A stretch of 64,000 nucleotides of DNA from Paraphoma chrysanthemicola (GCA_020744225.1 JAGMWG010000001.1:1674001-1738000); one strand, 5' to 3'; positions 23,201-35,195 are shown, counted from the first letter of the stretch. Numbers and translations are program-made. Notes: a model not told the origin generated them from the sequence alone.

Positions 23201-24133
23201 GCCACGCTTGATGACGACTTTGGGCTGAGCGAAATGGAGGGTGGCGTCACGAAATATGACTACATTGACAAAGCTGCGCCAATTCAGATCATCAACCTGC
23301 GACGACTACAATTTGACCGCGCCAAGGGTGAGCAAGTCTACGACCGTTCTCACATTGGTCTCGAGACAACCTTATATCTGGATCGGTATCTCGGCAAGAC
23401 ACAATCGTTGCCTCAATTGGATCTCCTGCGGCTTCGCGAGGCGCAGTGGGACAAGCAACGACAGCTCCGCATCTTGGATGGACGCAAGGACGAGTTGAGG
23501 CGCACCGATCTTGAGGGCTTGGACCTTCCCGACACAATCGACGAGACGAGTGCGTTCATACAGGAGCTTAGCAGAAAGTACGAGCAACCAGGTGGCGACG
23601 CCTTGCCGACACCGCCACCAGAGCTTGCGGACGCACTCTCTATCAAGGCTGAGCACCTGAAGAAAGAACTCGAACATATTGGCACTGAGATGACTCAGCT
23701 AGAGTCGGATATCGATCGTGTCTTTGCAACTTCGCGCGATCATCCGTACCGCCTACATGCCGTCTTCACTCATCGGGGTGGTACCAAGGGCGGCCACTAC
23801 TGGATCTACATCTACGACTTCCAGAATGGCATGTGGCGGAAGTATAACGACGACCTTGTCACACTTGCCAATGAAAGCGACATCTTCGAGTCGGAGAAAG
23901 CAGCAATGCCAGCCGCGAGCACCGGCGTCGTTTACATTCGCGAGGATCTCATTAACGACCTGACTGAGGCCGTCAGACGAGACCCGACACCAATTGAGGG
24001 GGTCTCAGAAGTGAACGGCCACAGCACACAGTCGAATGACGTCCAAATGCATGATGCAGACAATGATCTACCAGCCCTCGAACCTGTCGCGTACCAAGAC
24101 GTGCAAGTCATTGATGGCGTGGAGAAGGTGTAA
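20261..24133 (+). CDS. Ubiquitin carboxyl-terminal hydrolase, Ubp2-like
   Basis: Cysteine protease that removes ubiquitin; yeast Ubp2 trims K63 chains with Rsp5. Introns at 21291-21336, 21395-21441, 21926-21971 and 22507-22550 give 1230 codons (1229 aa). The long N-terminal half has a cysteine pair (YCSSCRWHIDV) and the HPHYASLGAVGDFSDALI segment typical of Ubp2. The catalytic domain starts with GLRNIGNTCYLNSVLQFLF (Cys near 648). It carries SARQQDAAEVLSNIF after a Ser/Pro-rich insertion, and closes with GGTKGGHYWIYIYDF (His near 1118) and KYNDDLVT. All catalytic landmarks are present. The last residues are EKV before TAA, but that TAA lies inside a possible donor (GTAAGC), so the protein may continue into 24204-24399. 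Confidence 0.9.
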
Positions 24134-24203
24134 GCAAGCTTTGCAAATACTGCAGACCTTGCTCACTTATTCATTACGCTTTACGCTAACGTCCTTGCTT
24201 AAG

Positions 24204-24399
24204 GCCCCTCAAGTTGGGGCTTAAGGCTAGAATCAAACGCGTCTTCTCATCCCCTGCGAAAGAGGATGCACGGTGGAAAAGTGAAGGGGAGAAGACGGGG
24301 TCTCCGTCAAAGAGAAAGAAAGGCAAGGAGAAGGCTAAACAATATCCACGAGACTCGATGTTTAGCGATAGTATAAACGATACCCTGAATTGTATGTGA
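24204..24399 (+). other. Possible 3' coding exon of the Ubp2-like gene
   Basis: If an intron 24130-24203 is removed (GTAAGC donor, CGCTAAC branch 14 nt upstream, AAG acceptor), the frame continues in register for 64 codons to TGA at 24397-24399. The segment is basic, with LGLKARIKRVFSSPAKED and SPSKRKKGKEKAK, like a nuclear or membrane-binding tail. AAG acceptors are uncommon, so retention of this intron and use of the 24133 stop is the main alternative. Confidence 0.45.
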
Positions 24400-24713
24400 T
24401 GGATATGAAGTCATAAGCATGGGCGTTTTATTGCCAATGCGTACATAGATGCATGAGTCGGCTGTGGCTCGAACGAAATGATATATCCTTACTGCAAGAT
24501 TTATTCATTCATCTGGCTCGAGGCGTATCGCTGCAAAAAGTCCAGGAGCCATCGCGGCCGTTGCAAGGCTATGCCGTTTGATGTTTGGGTATATCTTTCC
24601 GCTGGCATCCAACCCAGCCTCCCTCCCATACCAATCTCAGCTCGTTCAAGCATAACACAAAAGTCATGTATGTCGCATACCCTTCGAACATGCATTCACT
24701 AATATCCCACCTC
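24400..24713. other. Convergent 3' region
   Basis: 314 bp between the ends of the Ubp2-like and RPAP1-like genes. No gene seen; presumably 3' UTRs and poly(A) sites of both. Confidence 0.5.
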
Positions 24714-26102
24714 TCAAACAGCCTGCCTCTTCCTCCCACCACCCCTCCTCCAATTCCACAGCGCTTCCTGCGCGTACGTCCGCGCCGTCAAATGTCCCCT
24801 TGCCTTATTCGCCTCCTCAGTCATCGTCTCAACCACCCGTCCGTCCTCAATACACGCCCACAACCCCGCTGCCATTGCACTCCCCACATCCTCATCCTCG
24901 TCATCCTCACCCTCCTGACCATCCTCGAGATTCGGGTCCCGCGCAACTTGCACCGGCCCCTGTGTATCCTGCCGCGCTTTTTCAACGCCGTATTCACCCT
25001 GTCCTAAACGGTACAGGATTCGGCCGAGCGTCTGATAGGCCATGCAGCGCTGCGCGGCTACGGCGCTGCGGCTTAGGATCGCGAGTTCGGGGATCGTGTA
25101 CCCTGCTGCTTCGGGCGCGGAGGCGTGGTGATGAAGACCGCGATCGGTGGGGATACTTCGCGCGACGCTGGGTGCGAGAAGCGTGCCTTTGAAGTCGAAG
25201 CGGAGTTCGGTGGCGTTGAGGGCCGTGTTGGAGGGGTGGTAGGGCGAGGATGTGTCGGCGGGATCGACGGGTTGCATCCATGACAGCGAGGCGGGGTCAT
25301 AGGGGAGGTTGGGGAAGTATTTTTCGTGCAGGGCGGAGAGGAAGTTTGGGTCGTTGGGGTTGAGGTCGGGGGGCTGGCCGGGGGTGGGAAAGTGTATTGA
25401 GTCTTGGACGGCGTCGGATGACGGTTCTGAGGTGGGTTGTGTTTGTGGAGAGGATGTCGCCGCTTGAGTAGCGTCTGATTGTTGAGAAGCAGTGTTCTGT
25501 TCTGGCTCTGGCGCTGCGAAGGATACTTTCTTCGTACTGGAGGCTGTGGTCTTTGGTTCTGTCACGGTGTCGTCAGTCGCGGGAGGTGCAACGGGTTCTG
25601 CAGGAAACAGATCGCGCTCATTGCTCCCTTGGTCAATGTTTGATCGTGCCATCAGCTTTTGTATCAAAGCTGGGCTCAAGCCTTGTAAGAGTTCCTGACG
25701 TTCCTCTTCAATCTCCTCGGCTGACATAGCTGCGAGTCTGCGATTGTTCTCTTCCTCTATTGAGCGCTTCTCGTTTACATCGAAGCCAGCCTTGGTAGCC
25801 TGGGGCGCATTCTGGCCGGCAGCTTTGGAAGTGGCCGCTGCTTGCTGCTCCTTGGCCGCGCGTTGCTGTTTGAACGCTGATACTCTAGGAGTGCGCTTCT
25901 TGTGCGCCGGAAAGCCATTTACATTCGCCTTGAACGAGGGCGCAGTGGGTGGATTCGCTGGCGATGAGTCGCGCTCGAGAATGTCGCCCACGAATGACGG
26001 AAACGTGGGAATTGCGGCATGACCTTCGTCTTCCGACTCGAGCTTTTCCACTGCGCCAGTATCAAAGTTGAGATTTACGCGCTCTCCTCTTTGGAACTCC
26101 AT
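24714..26102 (-). CDS. RPAP1-like protein (Rba50 family)
   Basis: Predicted RNA polymerase II assembly and nuclear import factor. A single exon gives 462 aa from ATG 26102; the TTG two codons upstream is not used as start. The N-terminus EFQRGERVNLNFDTG resembles the fungal family. Residues near 105-150 form the conserved RPAP1 N-terminal block (RRLAAMSAEEIEEERQELL, then GLSPALIQKLMAR). A low-complexity Ala/Ser/Thr/Pro linker follows. The C-terminal block includes FLSALHEKYFPNLPYDP, LRFDFKGTLL and AQRCMAYQTLGRILYRLG. It ends in a basic RRGGGRKRQAV tail. The short length is usual for fungal Rba50 compared with animal RPAP1. It converges with the Ubp2-like gene. Confidence 0.88.
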   Translation of the reverse strand: MEFQRGERVNLNFDTGAVEKLESEDEGHAAIPTFPSFVGDILERDSSPANPPTAPSFKANVNGFPAHKKRTPRVSAFKQQRAAKEQQAAATSKAAGQNAPQATKAGFDVNEKRSIEEENNRRLAAMSAEEIEEERQELLQGLSPALIQKLMARSNIDQGSNERDLFPAEPVAPPATDDTVTEPKTTASSTKKVSFAAPEPEQNTASQQSDATQAATSSPQTQPTSEPSSDAVQDSIHFPTPGQPPDLNPNDPNFLSALHEKYFPNLPYDPASLSWMQPVDPADTSSPYHPSNTALNATELRFDFKGTLLAPSVARSIPTDRGLHHHASAPEAAGYTIPELAILSRSAVAAQRCMAYQTLGRILYRLGQGEYGVEKARQDTQGPVQVARDPNLEDGQEGEDDEDEDVGSAMAAGLWACIEDGRVVETMTEEANKARGHLTARTYAQEALWNWRRGGGRKRQAV

Positions 26103-26431
26103 CGTCAAGTCGTTGTGGTTGTGGAGGCGATTTGAAAGACCAATGCATTATTGATATTGGAGCTTTGACACGCGTGCATTAGCGCCTCGGCAAACGTTTC
26201 CATCTTAGACTTCCACGCACGGGCTGTGCTCACGACTCCACAGCCTCAATCATGCCGCCTGGAGGCTACTGTGATGATACCACGGTATGCCAGCTTACGA
26301 TGGCACCTTCACAGGAAGAAGGAACCAACTTTAAAGGCCAGGCTCTTCGCTAGTTGAATTATCTTCCTTATGCCCTAGTCATATCTTTGACCTGGGAGTC
26401 TTTTAAATCCCCAGTCCATAAGTCGGCCAGC
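26103..26431. other. Divergent upstream region, RPAP1-like / HET gene
   Basis: 329 bp between divergent starts. No further gene seen and no specific site recognised. Confidence 0.45.
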
Positions 26432-28484
26432 ATGCAGGAGAAAGCGCTTTCGGATGGGTCACGCACGACAAGCCTCACATGGCCCGACTACAGTTACAGT
26501 GACTTCTGTGATACTTGTAGCCGCCTTGACCTGCAATCGTTCGGGGATGGCCACAAGGATAGCCCCTTTTTTCCCGGCCCAGTCACCAAGATTACTTTAA
26601 GCTCGATATGCCCTATGTGTCGATTCTTCAACGCCACACTGCACGGTTGCAAGCTGCCATCCCATATCAAAAGCAACACGGAGATCGAACTTACATCCTT
26701 CTCTGGCGTAATTTCATTATCAACACCAATCAGCGTATTCGGCACGGCTCGTTACATCATACGACTGGCTGATGAAATAGAACCAACCAGACGCGGAGAA
26801 CGAATCAGCATCGAAGTTACGCGGTCTGATTCAGTGAATATGGAGCTGATCAGAGAATGGGTTCAAGGTTGTCAAACAAAACATACAGAACAATGCAGCG
26901 ATGCGGAACCGGAAATTTTATTGGCTCTGGTTAAATCTTCAAACCTCAAAGTCATTGACTGCTTGAATAGAAGCGTTGTCGTGCCTTCGATACCATTCAG
27001 ATATGTCGCTCTTAGTTATGTCTGGGGTCAGTATCACGGATAGGCACTGGCTGATGTTTCAGACAGTATGCTACCCAGACGTTTGCCTCGGATTCTTCCC
27101 AAGACGGTTGAAGATGCTCTCAAAGTATGCCTGCAGCTCGGTTTTCGATATCTCTGGGTAGATCAGTATTGCATCGACCAGTCCCCTGATGAACGCACGA
27201 TGCTGAAGCAGCTGTCTTCTATGGACATGATCTATAGAGCAGCTTCGCTTACGATCATCGCCGCCGCTGGCGACAACTCGAATGATGGCTTACCTGGGGT
27301 CGGCTCACGGCATCGTATCCAACAGCCTTCGATAACAGTCGAGGCAACGACATGGGTCTCGGGACCTCGTTTCTTCCGTCAACCAATGATCGAATCGAAA
27401 TGGCATACCAGGGCATGGACTTACCAAGAAGACTACTTCTCACAGCGACGAGTGGTATTTACTGATGAGCAGGTTTTTCCAGTGCAACATGTTCATTTGT
27501 TGCGAATCCAAGCCCAGAACCATGGGCACGGAGATTATAACCTCGGACGATATTTTGGGCGGACCTTCTCGAGTAGGATTGGAAACAGAACTGCGATCAT
27601 CGCTCCTGTTCATCCACCATATCGCGCGGTACAGTCGGAGAACGTTAACAAACCCGAGCGATGTTCTCCGTGCTATGAATGGCTTGTTTGGCTCATTCTC
27701 TAGACGTGTAGAACCAGTGCTGCATTACTACGGTATTCCTATTAATTGGCAAGGATTTTCCAGTTACGTAAATCCTAGAGGGCGCACGGCTCTGGATATG
27801 AGTCACGCCACCTTCTCTTGTGGTCTCGCATGGGAGAGTCTTGAAAACACGACATCGACGGCGCGTAGGGACGGCTTTCCCAGCTGGTCCTGGGCCGGCT
27901 GGGTCACGCCTATGAAATGGGATATCGGATGGATCTTTGGCGACCATATCCAGAATTCCTTCTACGCCTTGCGCCGCGACGGCAAAATCGAGCCGCTGAC
28001 GCAGGAACTCTGTCTGCGTATAGCACTGGGTCAGGACAATGCCTCGGCTCTGTACACCAACGTTCTGTGCATTGAAGCGGAAGTCCTACAAATCAGATTC
28101 GTGGCCTGCAAGAGGGATGCATTCAAGGACGTTCATTTCATTCATAGACTGAAACCTCCAGACGGGCCCGCAAACAGCACTGCGACAGATGAGACTGTAA
28201 AGTACTTTGTGATCGACAATGTAGGCGCACGGCAGGCCACCTTTGCTTGGGAATTGGAATTGACGCCTGATGTAAATGGTGTCATACATCATGCTCTCTG
28301 CGAACGGGTATTCGATTGCATTGTTCTTAGCGATCGGTATGGTCTGGTTGTGTGGAAGGGCAATGGAGTGAACGAGAGATTAGGTCGCATTTGGCTTAAC
28401 GGTGACTTGAGCTCGGAACCGTACATCAAGCGACACCTTCGCGAGTCTTACCCCGGATCTAGGAGAACTATTTATCTGTCTTGA
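26432..28484 (+). pseudogene. HET-domain gene, frameshifted
   Basis: Heterokaryon-incompatibility-type protein; in fungi HET domains trigger cell death in non-self reactions. The ATG at 26432 opens a frame with paired cysteines (FCDTCSRL, CPMCRFF). The HET core follows: YVALSYVWG, then across a very short intron (36 nt, about 27031-27066) PKTVEDALKVCLQLGFRYLW and VDQYCIDQ, then RAWTYQE. At VVFTDEQV the frame is lost in the five-T run 27474-27478; deleting one T would restore VFQCNMF in the frame that stays open to 28484 (FPSWSWAGWV, then WELELTPDVNG). So the gene is disrupted by a single-base insertion, or the assembly has one T too many. Apart from this shift the coding sequence looks intact, which fits either recent loss or an assembly error. 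Confidence 0.7.
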
Positions 28485-29374
28485 TCTTTGAGGCTGCATG
28501 GCAATTTGAGGTTGAACGGCGGCAAGATTATTTATTGACAGCATATAGAACAATGTAGGTGGTAGGACCACACAAGATCTTGCGAGCTTCCTGGTTCTTC
28601 AGTTGGAAGCCTTTCAGCAGTATTCAGCAGTACGTGTAACAAACTGCGTTGTTCTAGTTCCGTGTACGAAACTAGATACTTATCCTTGTTCTCCATGACT
28701 GTGCACTTAGTACTGTTGGCCCCTAACTTCTACAATTCTCTCCGTTCTCACATAGTACTTTGGATTCGCATCGCTCTTCTTAATGTCCACCTCTTCGTTG
28801 CATCCAGTAGAGCGAGGTGACAGTGCGCAATGAGAACATAGCAATACACTCGAAGGACCTCGGGAGAAATTTGCGCTGGTTGAGATCTACCTAGGTATGG
28901 CCAGTGAAAAGTACAGCCATGACGATGTGTACAGGTAATGCTCCACACGATTTTGGACTTCGAGTTTTCAAGATCACATGCTCGTCATTGGCGACCTCAA
29001 GAAAAGAGCTTGAAGTAGTCACGTGACAGTATCTGATCATATCGCCCACGTTTGGCGACTCTGGCAGAAATCTTGCAAGACGTGGGATGTGCCAGATTCA
29101 CACAATAAATCATCGTCCGATCGCCAACCAATAAAGCGCCCCACGGTTATAAGGATGTTGCCTTGCAAAAATAAGGCAAAGCAGGCAATTACGGTGGCTG
29201 CATATGCCCAGGAGCCAATGCGGCTGAGTAAGTCGAGCCAGCTCACCCTCCACGACTGGCGCCTATGCTCTAGGCTGCGCAACGACAATCCTCGAGGCTC
29301 GAGGCTCGAATCTTACGGCAGCAGCTGTTAATTATGCGGTGTCTCCAATAGCGCAATGCTACCTCGTCCAACAC
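28485..29374. other. Intergenic, no gene seen
   Basis: About 0.9 kb between two plus-strand genes; short ORFs only. The presumptive promoter of the kinase gene lies at its right end. Confidence 0.45.
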
Positions 29375-32216
29375 ATGGCCCCCACTTACCCCAGCTGTGA
29401 ACGTGCCCGAGAGCGGTTGGTAGGACACAGGGTCATCCCACATTCCAGACACCTACCGCGAGGCCCAGTCTCATATTTTCCAAGAAGCGCAGTGGTGAAA
29501 GTCCTCACAGAGTTCCCAGTTGGCAGAATATTCACCTGTTCATGCTACAAATGTTTACTTCACGTCGATCTTCGCGGCGGACTCGACGGACGACGAAAAG
29601 GCTTAGATGAGCAGGAGCTGCTCGGACCTTACGCCACAGTCTACGGTCTACTGATCTTTCTAAGATACCCGTTCTTGATCTCGCTATTTCTAGAGCACTC
29701 CAAGAACCTGGAAAATGGCTATTTCTCGAAGGATAATCTCAAATTCCTGCGCGAATCCAGAACTCTTGACGCCGAGCAAGTTGATATAATTGTGGAAGAA
29801 ATTATTGAGGGCCAGTACCGCTTTCACGTTCGAAAATTCTCCTTGAGGAAAACGGTTAGCAGAATCGGCGAAGCGGAAATATTGCCCATCGACGAAGATA
29901 TCGCGCCCGTTGGCAAGGGAGACTTTGGGCAAGTCTATGCCTTTGACTGCCCACCCGAATACATGGATGAAATGCTTGTATCAAAAAAGGTCAGTGGTTA
30001 GTCAAAATATGAAAGAGTCTCTATACTGACGATGGTCCAAATGCAGATCAGTCGCTTCGCTCGCAAGATCTTCGACGAGCGATGGACAGAGACCGATGCC
30101 GTGAAGGAATGGGTACATCATTTGCACGCTAATGATCTCAATCACAACAATCTGATGGAGGCATTTGCGGCTTTCCATCATGGCAGCTATTTCTTCATCG
30201 TCGTTGAGCTCGCCCAGTGCACGCTTTGGAATTTTCTCGCTGGGAGCGACAAGGTACGCTTTTCTTCGCAAGAGCTCTGGACCCAGGCCCAAGGTTTGGC
30301 AAGTGGGCTCGCATATCTTCACGGTCGAAAGGTCAAAGGAGGAAGACAAGAAAACGAAACGCTCTACCACTTGGATCTCAAACCATCTAACATACTCATT
30401 GTCAACAACATTATGAAGATCTCAGACTTTGGACTATCTGATTACAAGGAATTCCCCCGCATGTCCGAGTCAATCCTCGTTGGCGACTCGAAACATGCAG
30501 GCGTCAAAGTTTATGCACCACCATCGAGAGCGGGTCCTCCGAGTGATCGATACGATGTATACTCTCTTGCTACCATTCTGTCCGAGATTGCATCCTACGA
30601 CGTCGGCAAGGAAGCCTCAGTCTCAAGGTTCAGAGAGAACAGGGGCTGCGATGGCCAGTGCAACGACGATTCTATTTACTTTTACTATCCCACAACGGGC
30701 GAATTAAAGCAATCAGTAGTCGAAGAGTATCGCAGAATTCTACAGACAGTTAACAAGAGCCCGGAGGTCCTTGTTGAGATGGAGGTAGATCGATGGCAAG
30801 AAGGCTTTTATCATCAAAGCTTATTTGACCTCCTCAAGCAAATGTTACACCCTCTAGAGCCGGAGAGACCGACGGCCATGGAGGTAGTAACGACTCTCGA
30901 CTCTCTGGTTCATCAGGCTTCTAGGGCCCTTCGTGGAAGCGAGCTGGTCGATATCGATATCTGGGATGCGACAGTGAAAGGTACTTTGATGAACGCCAAG
31001 CCTCCTCAGGCTCTCACGGACTGTCGATTGTATGTCCAATGCGTTTCTTATTCAGCATGCACCAATAATACTCGATACTCCGAGTCGCTAACCGATGACG
31101 AAAGGCGGGCGTCTATTGACAGCAAGCATTGTGGTTTGTGGCTCTATCCGGATGAAAAAGGCCTCACTATCAAGCTCAGACAATTTCTCTTCAATCGTGG
31201 TATCGAACAAACGGTTGAGGATGGTTCGTACACCCCTTTGAAACCTGAGCATCGAGCTTATTGATGTCAGTGTATCGCACGAAACGCCGGCCTTATAAGA
31301 GCATCAAGCTTTCCTACACGGATAGCGTTGTGGACTATAAAATTAGTCTGATACACTACAAGGACGAGTCTGCTATTTCATACGTGTTTCCGACGCTTCA
31401 TGGTAAGTATTTACGGCATCCTAAAGATTGACAGCATATTAACATCGACATGAAGAAGCACTTCGCTTCCAAGGCCTTTTGACAGGTCAGCACGCTTATA
31501 GCAGGTTGGTGTCAAAGTACTTAAAAGATACACAGTTAATTAACATTTGCAGTATGAGCATAGGGCTCAGGCAGTTCATCTTCTTCGAGAAGAAAAAGAG
31601 CATCACTGATGTTTTCCGAGGATCAACTACCTACAAGTGCATTGAACCAAATAGTGTCCCAGAACCAACGCAGCTACAAATATGGACAGATAGCGAGGTA
31701 GATGACGAAACACGAGAGACGGAGAGCACGCTCTCACCTCTTAAGACTAGGCTAGCGATATTTACAACTACCCATCTACACATCATCGACGGTAAGTCGC
31801 CGAAATGAAACTGATAGTTGTGTACTAAATGGTCAATTCAAAAGTCACAAACCAGCTCACGATCTCTGAGGAGCAACTCACCAAAGACAAAGAAGCGGGG
31901 CTAATTCGTCTTTGTTTGCCCAATGTGGAAGTATCAACGCTTCGTATTTCGAAAGGCATATCCCTCAATTTGTTTCCTAAATTGAAGCAAAGGTACACTA
32001 ACAAAGACGACACCCGCTTCGACAACTCCAATTACGATGAGATCCGGTTGCATGTCAAGGACGAAACAGGTTAGTATATTCCCATAATAAGATAGACAAA
32101 CACTGATAAATGCTACAGACGTAAATCTTTTCTGGGACACTCTTACAGCTCTTCGCCGACAGCTTCTTTCTAATCCCGCATCCCCTGGATATAGTCAGCA
32201 TATGCTGATCGGATGA
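29375..32216 (+). CDS. Protein kinase with unrecognised C-terminal part
   Basis: Seven exons with introns at 29990-30046, 31224-31270, 31403-31455, 31505-31552, 31792-31844 and 32070-32118, giving 845 codons (844 aa). The kinase shows VGKGDFGQVYAF (near 178), the VSKK lysine (near 204), HLDLKPSNIL (near 313) and DFGLSD (near 332). APE is replaced by APP. The region after about residue 590 runs through VYRTKRRPYKSIKLSYTDS, RQFIFFEKKKSITDVFRG and LRLCLP-like blocks to ALRRQLLSNP and is not a domain I recognise. The ATG at 29375 is the first in frame, but the true start could lie further in. The intron 31224-31270 has a weak donor (GTTCGT); without it the frame would stop at 31262. Its 3' end is only 20 bp from the convergent CorA-like gene. 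Confidence 0.75.
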
Positions 32217-32236
32217 CGTACCCAGTACCGTGAGCT

Positions 32237-34034
32237 CTACACGGCAGCCCCAACGTCCACCACCGACGGCTTTCGGGAATACCACCAGTACCACAATGTC
32301 ATTGTAATCCCAGAAAAGGCAAGCGCAACAATCATATAGATCCACACGTTCGTCGCGACGGCAAGAACGTGTCCGTCAGAAGTGCTCTCGAAGCCAAAGA
32401 AATTAGACCCGAAGAATGTCTATGTTTGAGTCAGTCGGTTTCGAAGAACTTAGGATGACTGTTTTGAAGCGCTCACCGCTACAAAGGTTGCCGGCAAGAA
32501 AATGGACGATATGAAGGCAATGACTTTCATGGAACGTGTGTCTTTTGTCGATTGGGATGCAAGCATTCTTACGAGTTTGTTCTCTTCGGCGCTTTGTTTG
32601 GACAGTTCGTGCATGGCGGAGTTAATATTGTGTGCTGTTTGGGTATTACGAACATCTAAAACGTGCTCGATCTGGAAATATTTATTAGCTCCGGTGTGTT
32701 CATTAATATTGGCCCGGGAAATGGTTACCATAGATCCGATCCCATCTGCCCTACTGATCATAGATTTCACCCGTGCGCTTTGGGTTTCCAAATTGAAGAT
32801 ACAATTGTTGAATATGGCGTCTTGCGAATGCGATCTACTTGCGACATTCCGATTTGAATCGGCGCAAATGCGGGCCGAAAATGCTTGGAGTCGTTGACAC
32901 AGGCTAATATTGAGCTCGAGAATGTGTAGGAGTCGCTTCAGTTTGTCCGTCATGACATGTAAAAGGCGTATGTCGCCAAAATCCGCATTGATCCTTCCTT
33001 CACCAGCAGCTGGTGTGATGTTCGAGAAGAGCCCTCGATCCATCTGGACAATAAGTATTGTAGTGAGAAGCTGAGTCTGGAGACTTACAAGCGTACTCAA
33101 AGCATCCTCGAGATGATTCACGTACTCGCGCCAGTCCTCCGATAGGCATTGGAAGACAGCCGCATGATGATACGACTGTGTGACTGGCTTTAAGACCTCA
33201 CCATTCTCAAATTCTGACGCTAGTCGAGTCTGCAGGTTATCTGGAGCTTGCAGAAAAACCCACTTGCTTGTAAAAGAGTTCTCTTGAAACTGGTGATACA
33301 CGCCAATCTGCCGAATCGAAAAGGGATCTTGCGGAATGCTTCGCCCATGTCGCGCAACATATTTGAAGTTGTATGCAATCTCTAGTAGTAGTTAGGAGCA
33401 CCCCAACCGTTTCTGTTAGCCCTTCAATCTTACCGTAAGAGTTTTGAGCTGGCAGATTTTCATCATTCGGCTGCATTCTTGTGAAGAGCGACGCAGAACT
33501 CTCTTCCACCGGCGCAACTCTTTCTCCGAATGTGTGCACCACGTCCAGAAATCCCGGGTGAAGCTTTAAAGCAGTCGCCAGCTTCTTGAAGACTTCATCG
33601 GTGATCAATAGCGGGCCCCAAGAATATGCTTGGTCGATGAGACTGAATAAAAGTAAGTCATGTTTTGTTGCGGGCTATCTAGAGAACCACGCTCACTCAC
33701 AATATCTGTGCTGACTGCGTTTGTCCTCGGGAAAAGTAAAGCTTCAAATCACTCGCTTGCTTGAGCGTCAATTCGACTTTTCTGATGGCCTTGCCTGGCC
33801 ACATCAAAGCAAGCATTAGCCGTTCTGCAGAGAAGCTCCCAAGTATACACACAACGCACCATGTACAAAATGATACGCCCAGACTTTCAGCTGACACTCT
33901 TCGCCCGCAGGTATGAACAACCTCTCCGCATCCTCGCTGAGTCGTTTCCTGCATCGCGTTGCATCAGCATCAAGCGTGGTTTTGAACAAATTGAGAGGAT
34001 AAATGTCCCAGCCATCGAACAAAGAACAGTCCAT
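32237..34034 (-). CDS. CorA-like membrane protein (GSN in place of GMN)
   Basis: Fungal CorA-like divalent-cation transporter family. Introns at 33795-33859, 33643-33700, 33382-33433, 33044-33088, 32672-32728 and 32420-32476 give 488 codons (487 aa) from ATG 34034. The long N-terminal part is mixed alpha/beta and coiled coil (VFQCLSEDWREYVNHLEDAL, LLHILELNISLCQRLQ). The C-terminus holds TM1 (MKVIAFISSIFLPATFVA), then FFGSNFFGF and TM2 (VWIYMIVALAFSGITMTLWYW), with a short basic tail. In CorA channels a Gly-Met-Asn loop follows TM1; here residues 431-433 are Gly-Ser-Asn. Two introns (45 and 57 nt) are in frame, so their removal rests on splice signals. Such proteins in fungi are often of unknown role and lie near HET and kinase genes, as here. 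Confidence 0.78.
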
Positions 34035-35195
34035 AATTTCGTAGGTACTTTTAGTCAATATATAGCGGCAGTGAATGTGTCAAGTAATCTCCGTATTGTG
34101 TTGTACAAAAAGACCGACGCGGGGCATTCGCTCGCAGCTGCTCTAGCCTCGCAATGCGTCCTCCACACTGCGCAGATGTGCGCCACTAAGCGCTTGACCG
34201 GTACGAAACTTCTCAGCCTCGCACAAAGAACCTCGATACAGGTCGTCTGCCTTGCCACGTGCGATGTGTGTTGCGCAGCATCAGGGCTGACCTCATGGCT
34301 GCCATGAAAATTCAGGCCCTTGACCTATGCCGCAGCCTGGCTTTCTCCTACGCCTTGCTACTCGTTATCACCTTTCGCACGTGTCTTGGTTTCCAATCGC
34401 TTATGGTAGAAGAAGAAGCTCTTGTGTAGATCGACCTTTTGAGCCTGCCTACGTTAGCCCTCGCTATTCCAACCAGTTTGAAGGAAAACATGCACACTCA
34501 CATATGACAATTTTAGCGGAACTTCGATCTTCCACTTTCCATGGTCATTTGGCGGTTGCTGCTTCGTGTCAGCCTACCACATCCGGCTGGAGTCTCGAGA
34601 AGAATCATTGCAACTTACAAGTATCTTGAAGTTTCCCGCACCATACCAGATCGTAAGCTGTTCTTCGAGAACGCTTCGGACCGGCGTATATCGCCCTTCG
34701 ATAACCTCTTCTAGCATATTCATTCAGAACAGCTTGAACGAGACGACTGTAATTTTCAGCTCGGGCGACGCAAAGGCAAACTTTTTGATCATAGGACACA
34801 TGCTAGTGACTGGAAGAAATATTTCGACAGGAGGGCTGGGTGCCGCTGGGAGAGCCAGAGAAAGCCTTGTTGCCTTGTCGCCTTGTGATCAGGTCCGCCG
34901 GTTCTAGGCCGCAATGTTGTATGTATGGCGTACTTGGCAAATGCAGAGCTAGTCAAGGCGTTGAGAGGTATTGTACATGAATAAATCGCTCATTGAAATA
35001 TTTTGGACGTCAGGTGTTTCTATTTTTGGCTGTTGGATCATGCTTCTTCTGATCAGACAGATACCACCGCCAGATGTCTGCCCCTACCAATACAAATCTG
35101 ATTGCAGTGTCCCAGCAGAGGTAGGGTAATTCAGCATCTCATGCAAACACCGCCAGATTGGTCACTCAGCCATCCACTTCTTCCATGGTTCACCA
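34035..35195. other. Intergenic, no gene seen
   Basis: About 1.2 kb between the start of the CorA-like gene and the 3' end of the siderophore transporter. No supported feature. Confidence 0.45.

Noticed and set aside
24214..24399. Independent 61-residue basic protein gene
   Set aside because: It lacks an ATG start; the frame is better explained as a 3' exon of the Ubp2-like gene.
31262..31264. TGA as the end of the kinase gene
   Set aside because: A 47-nt intron (31224-31270) restores a frame that continues through four more introns with good signals, and the total is a whole number of codons.
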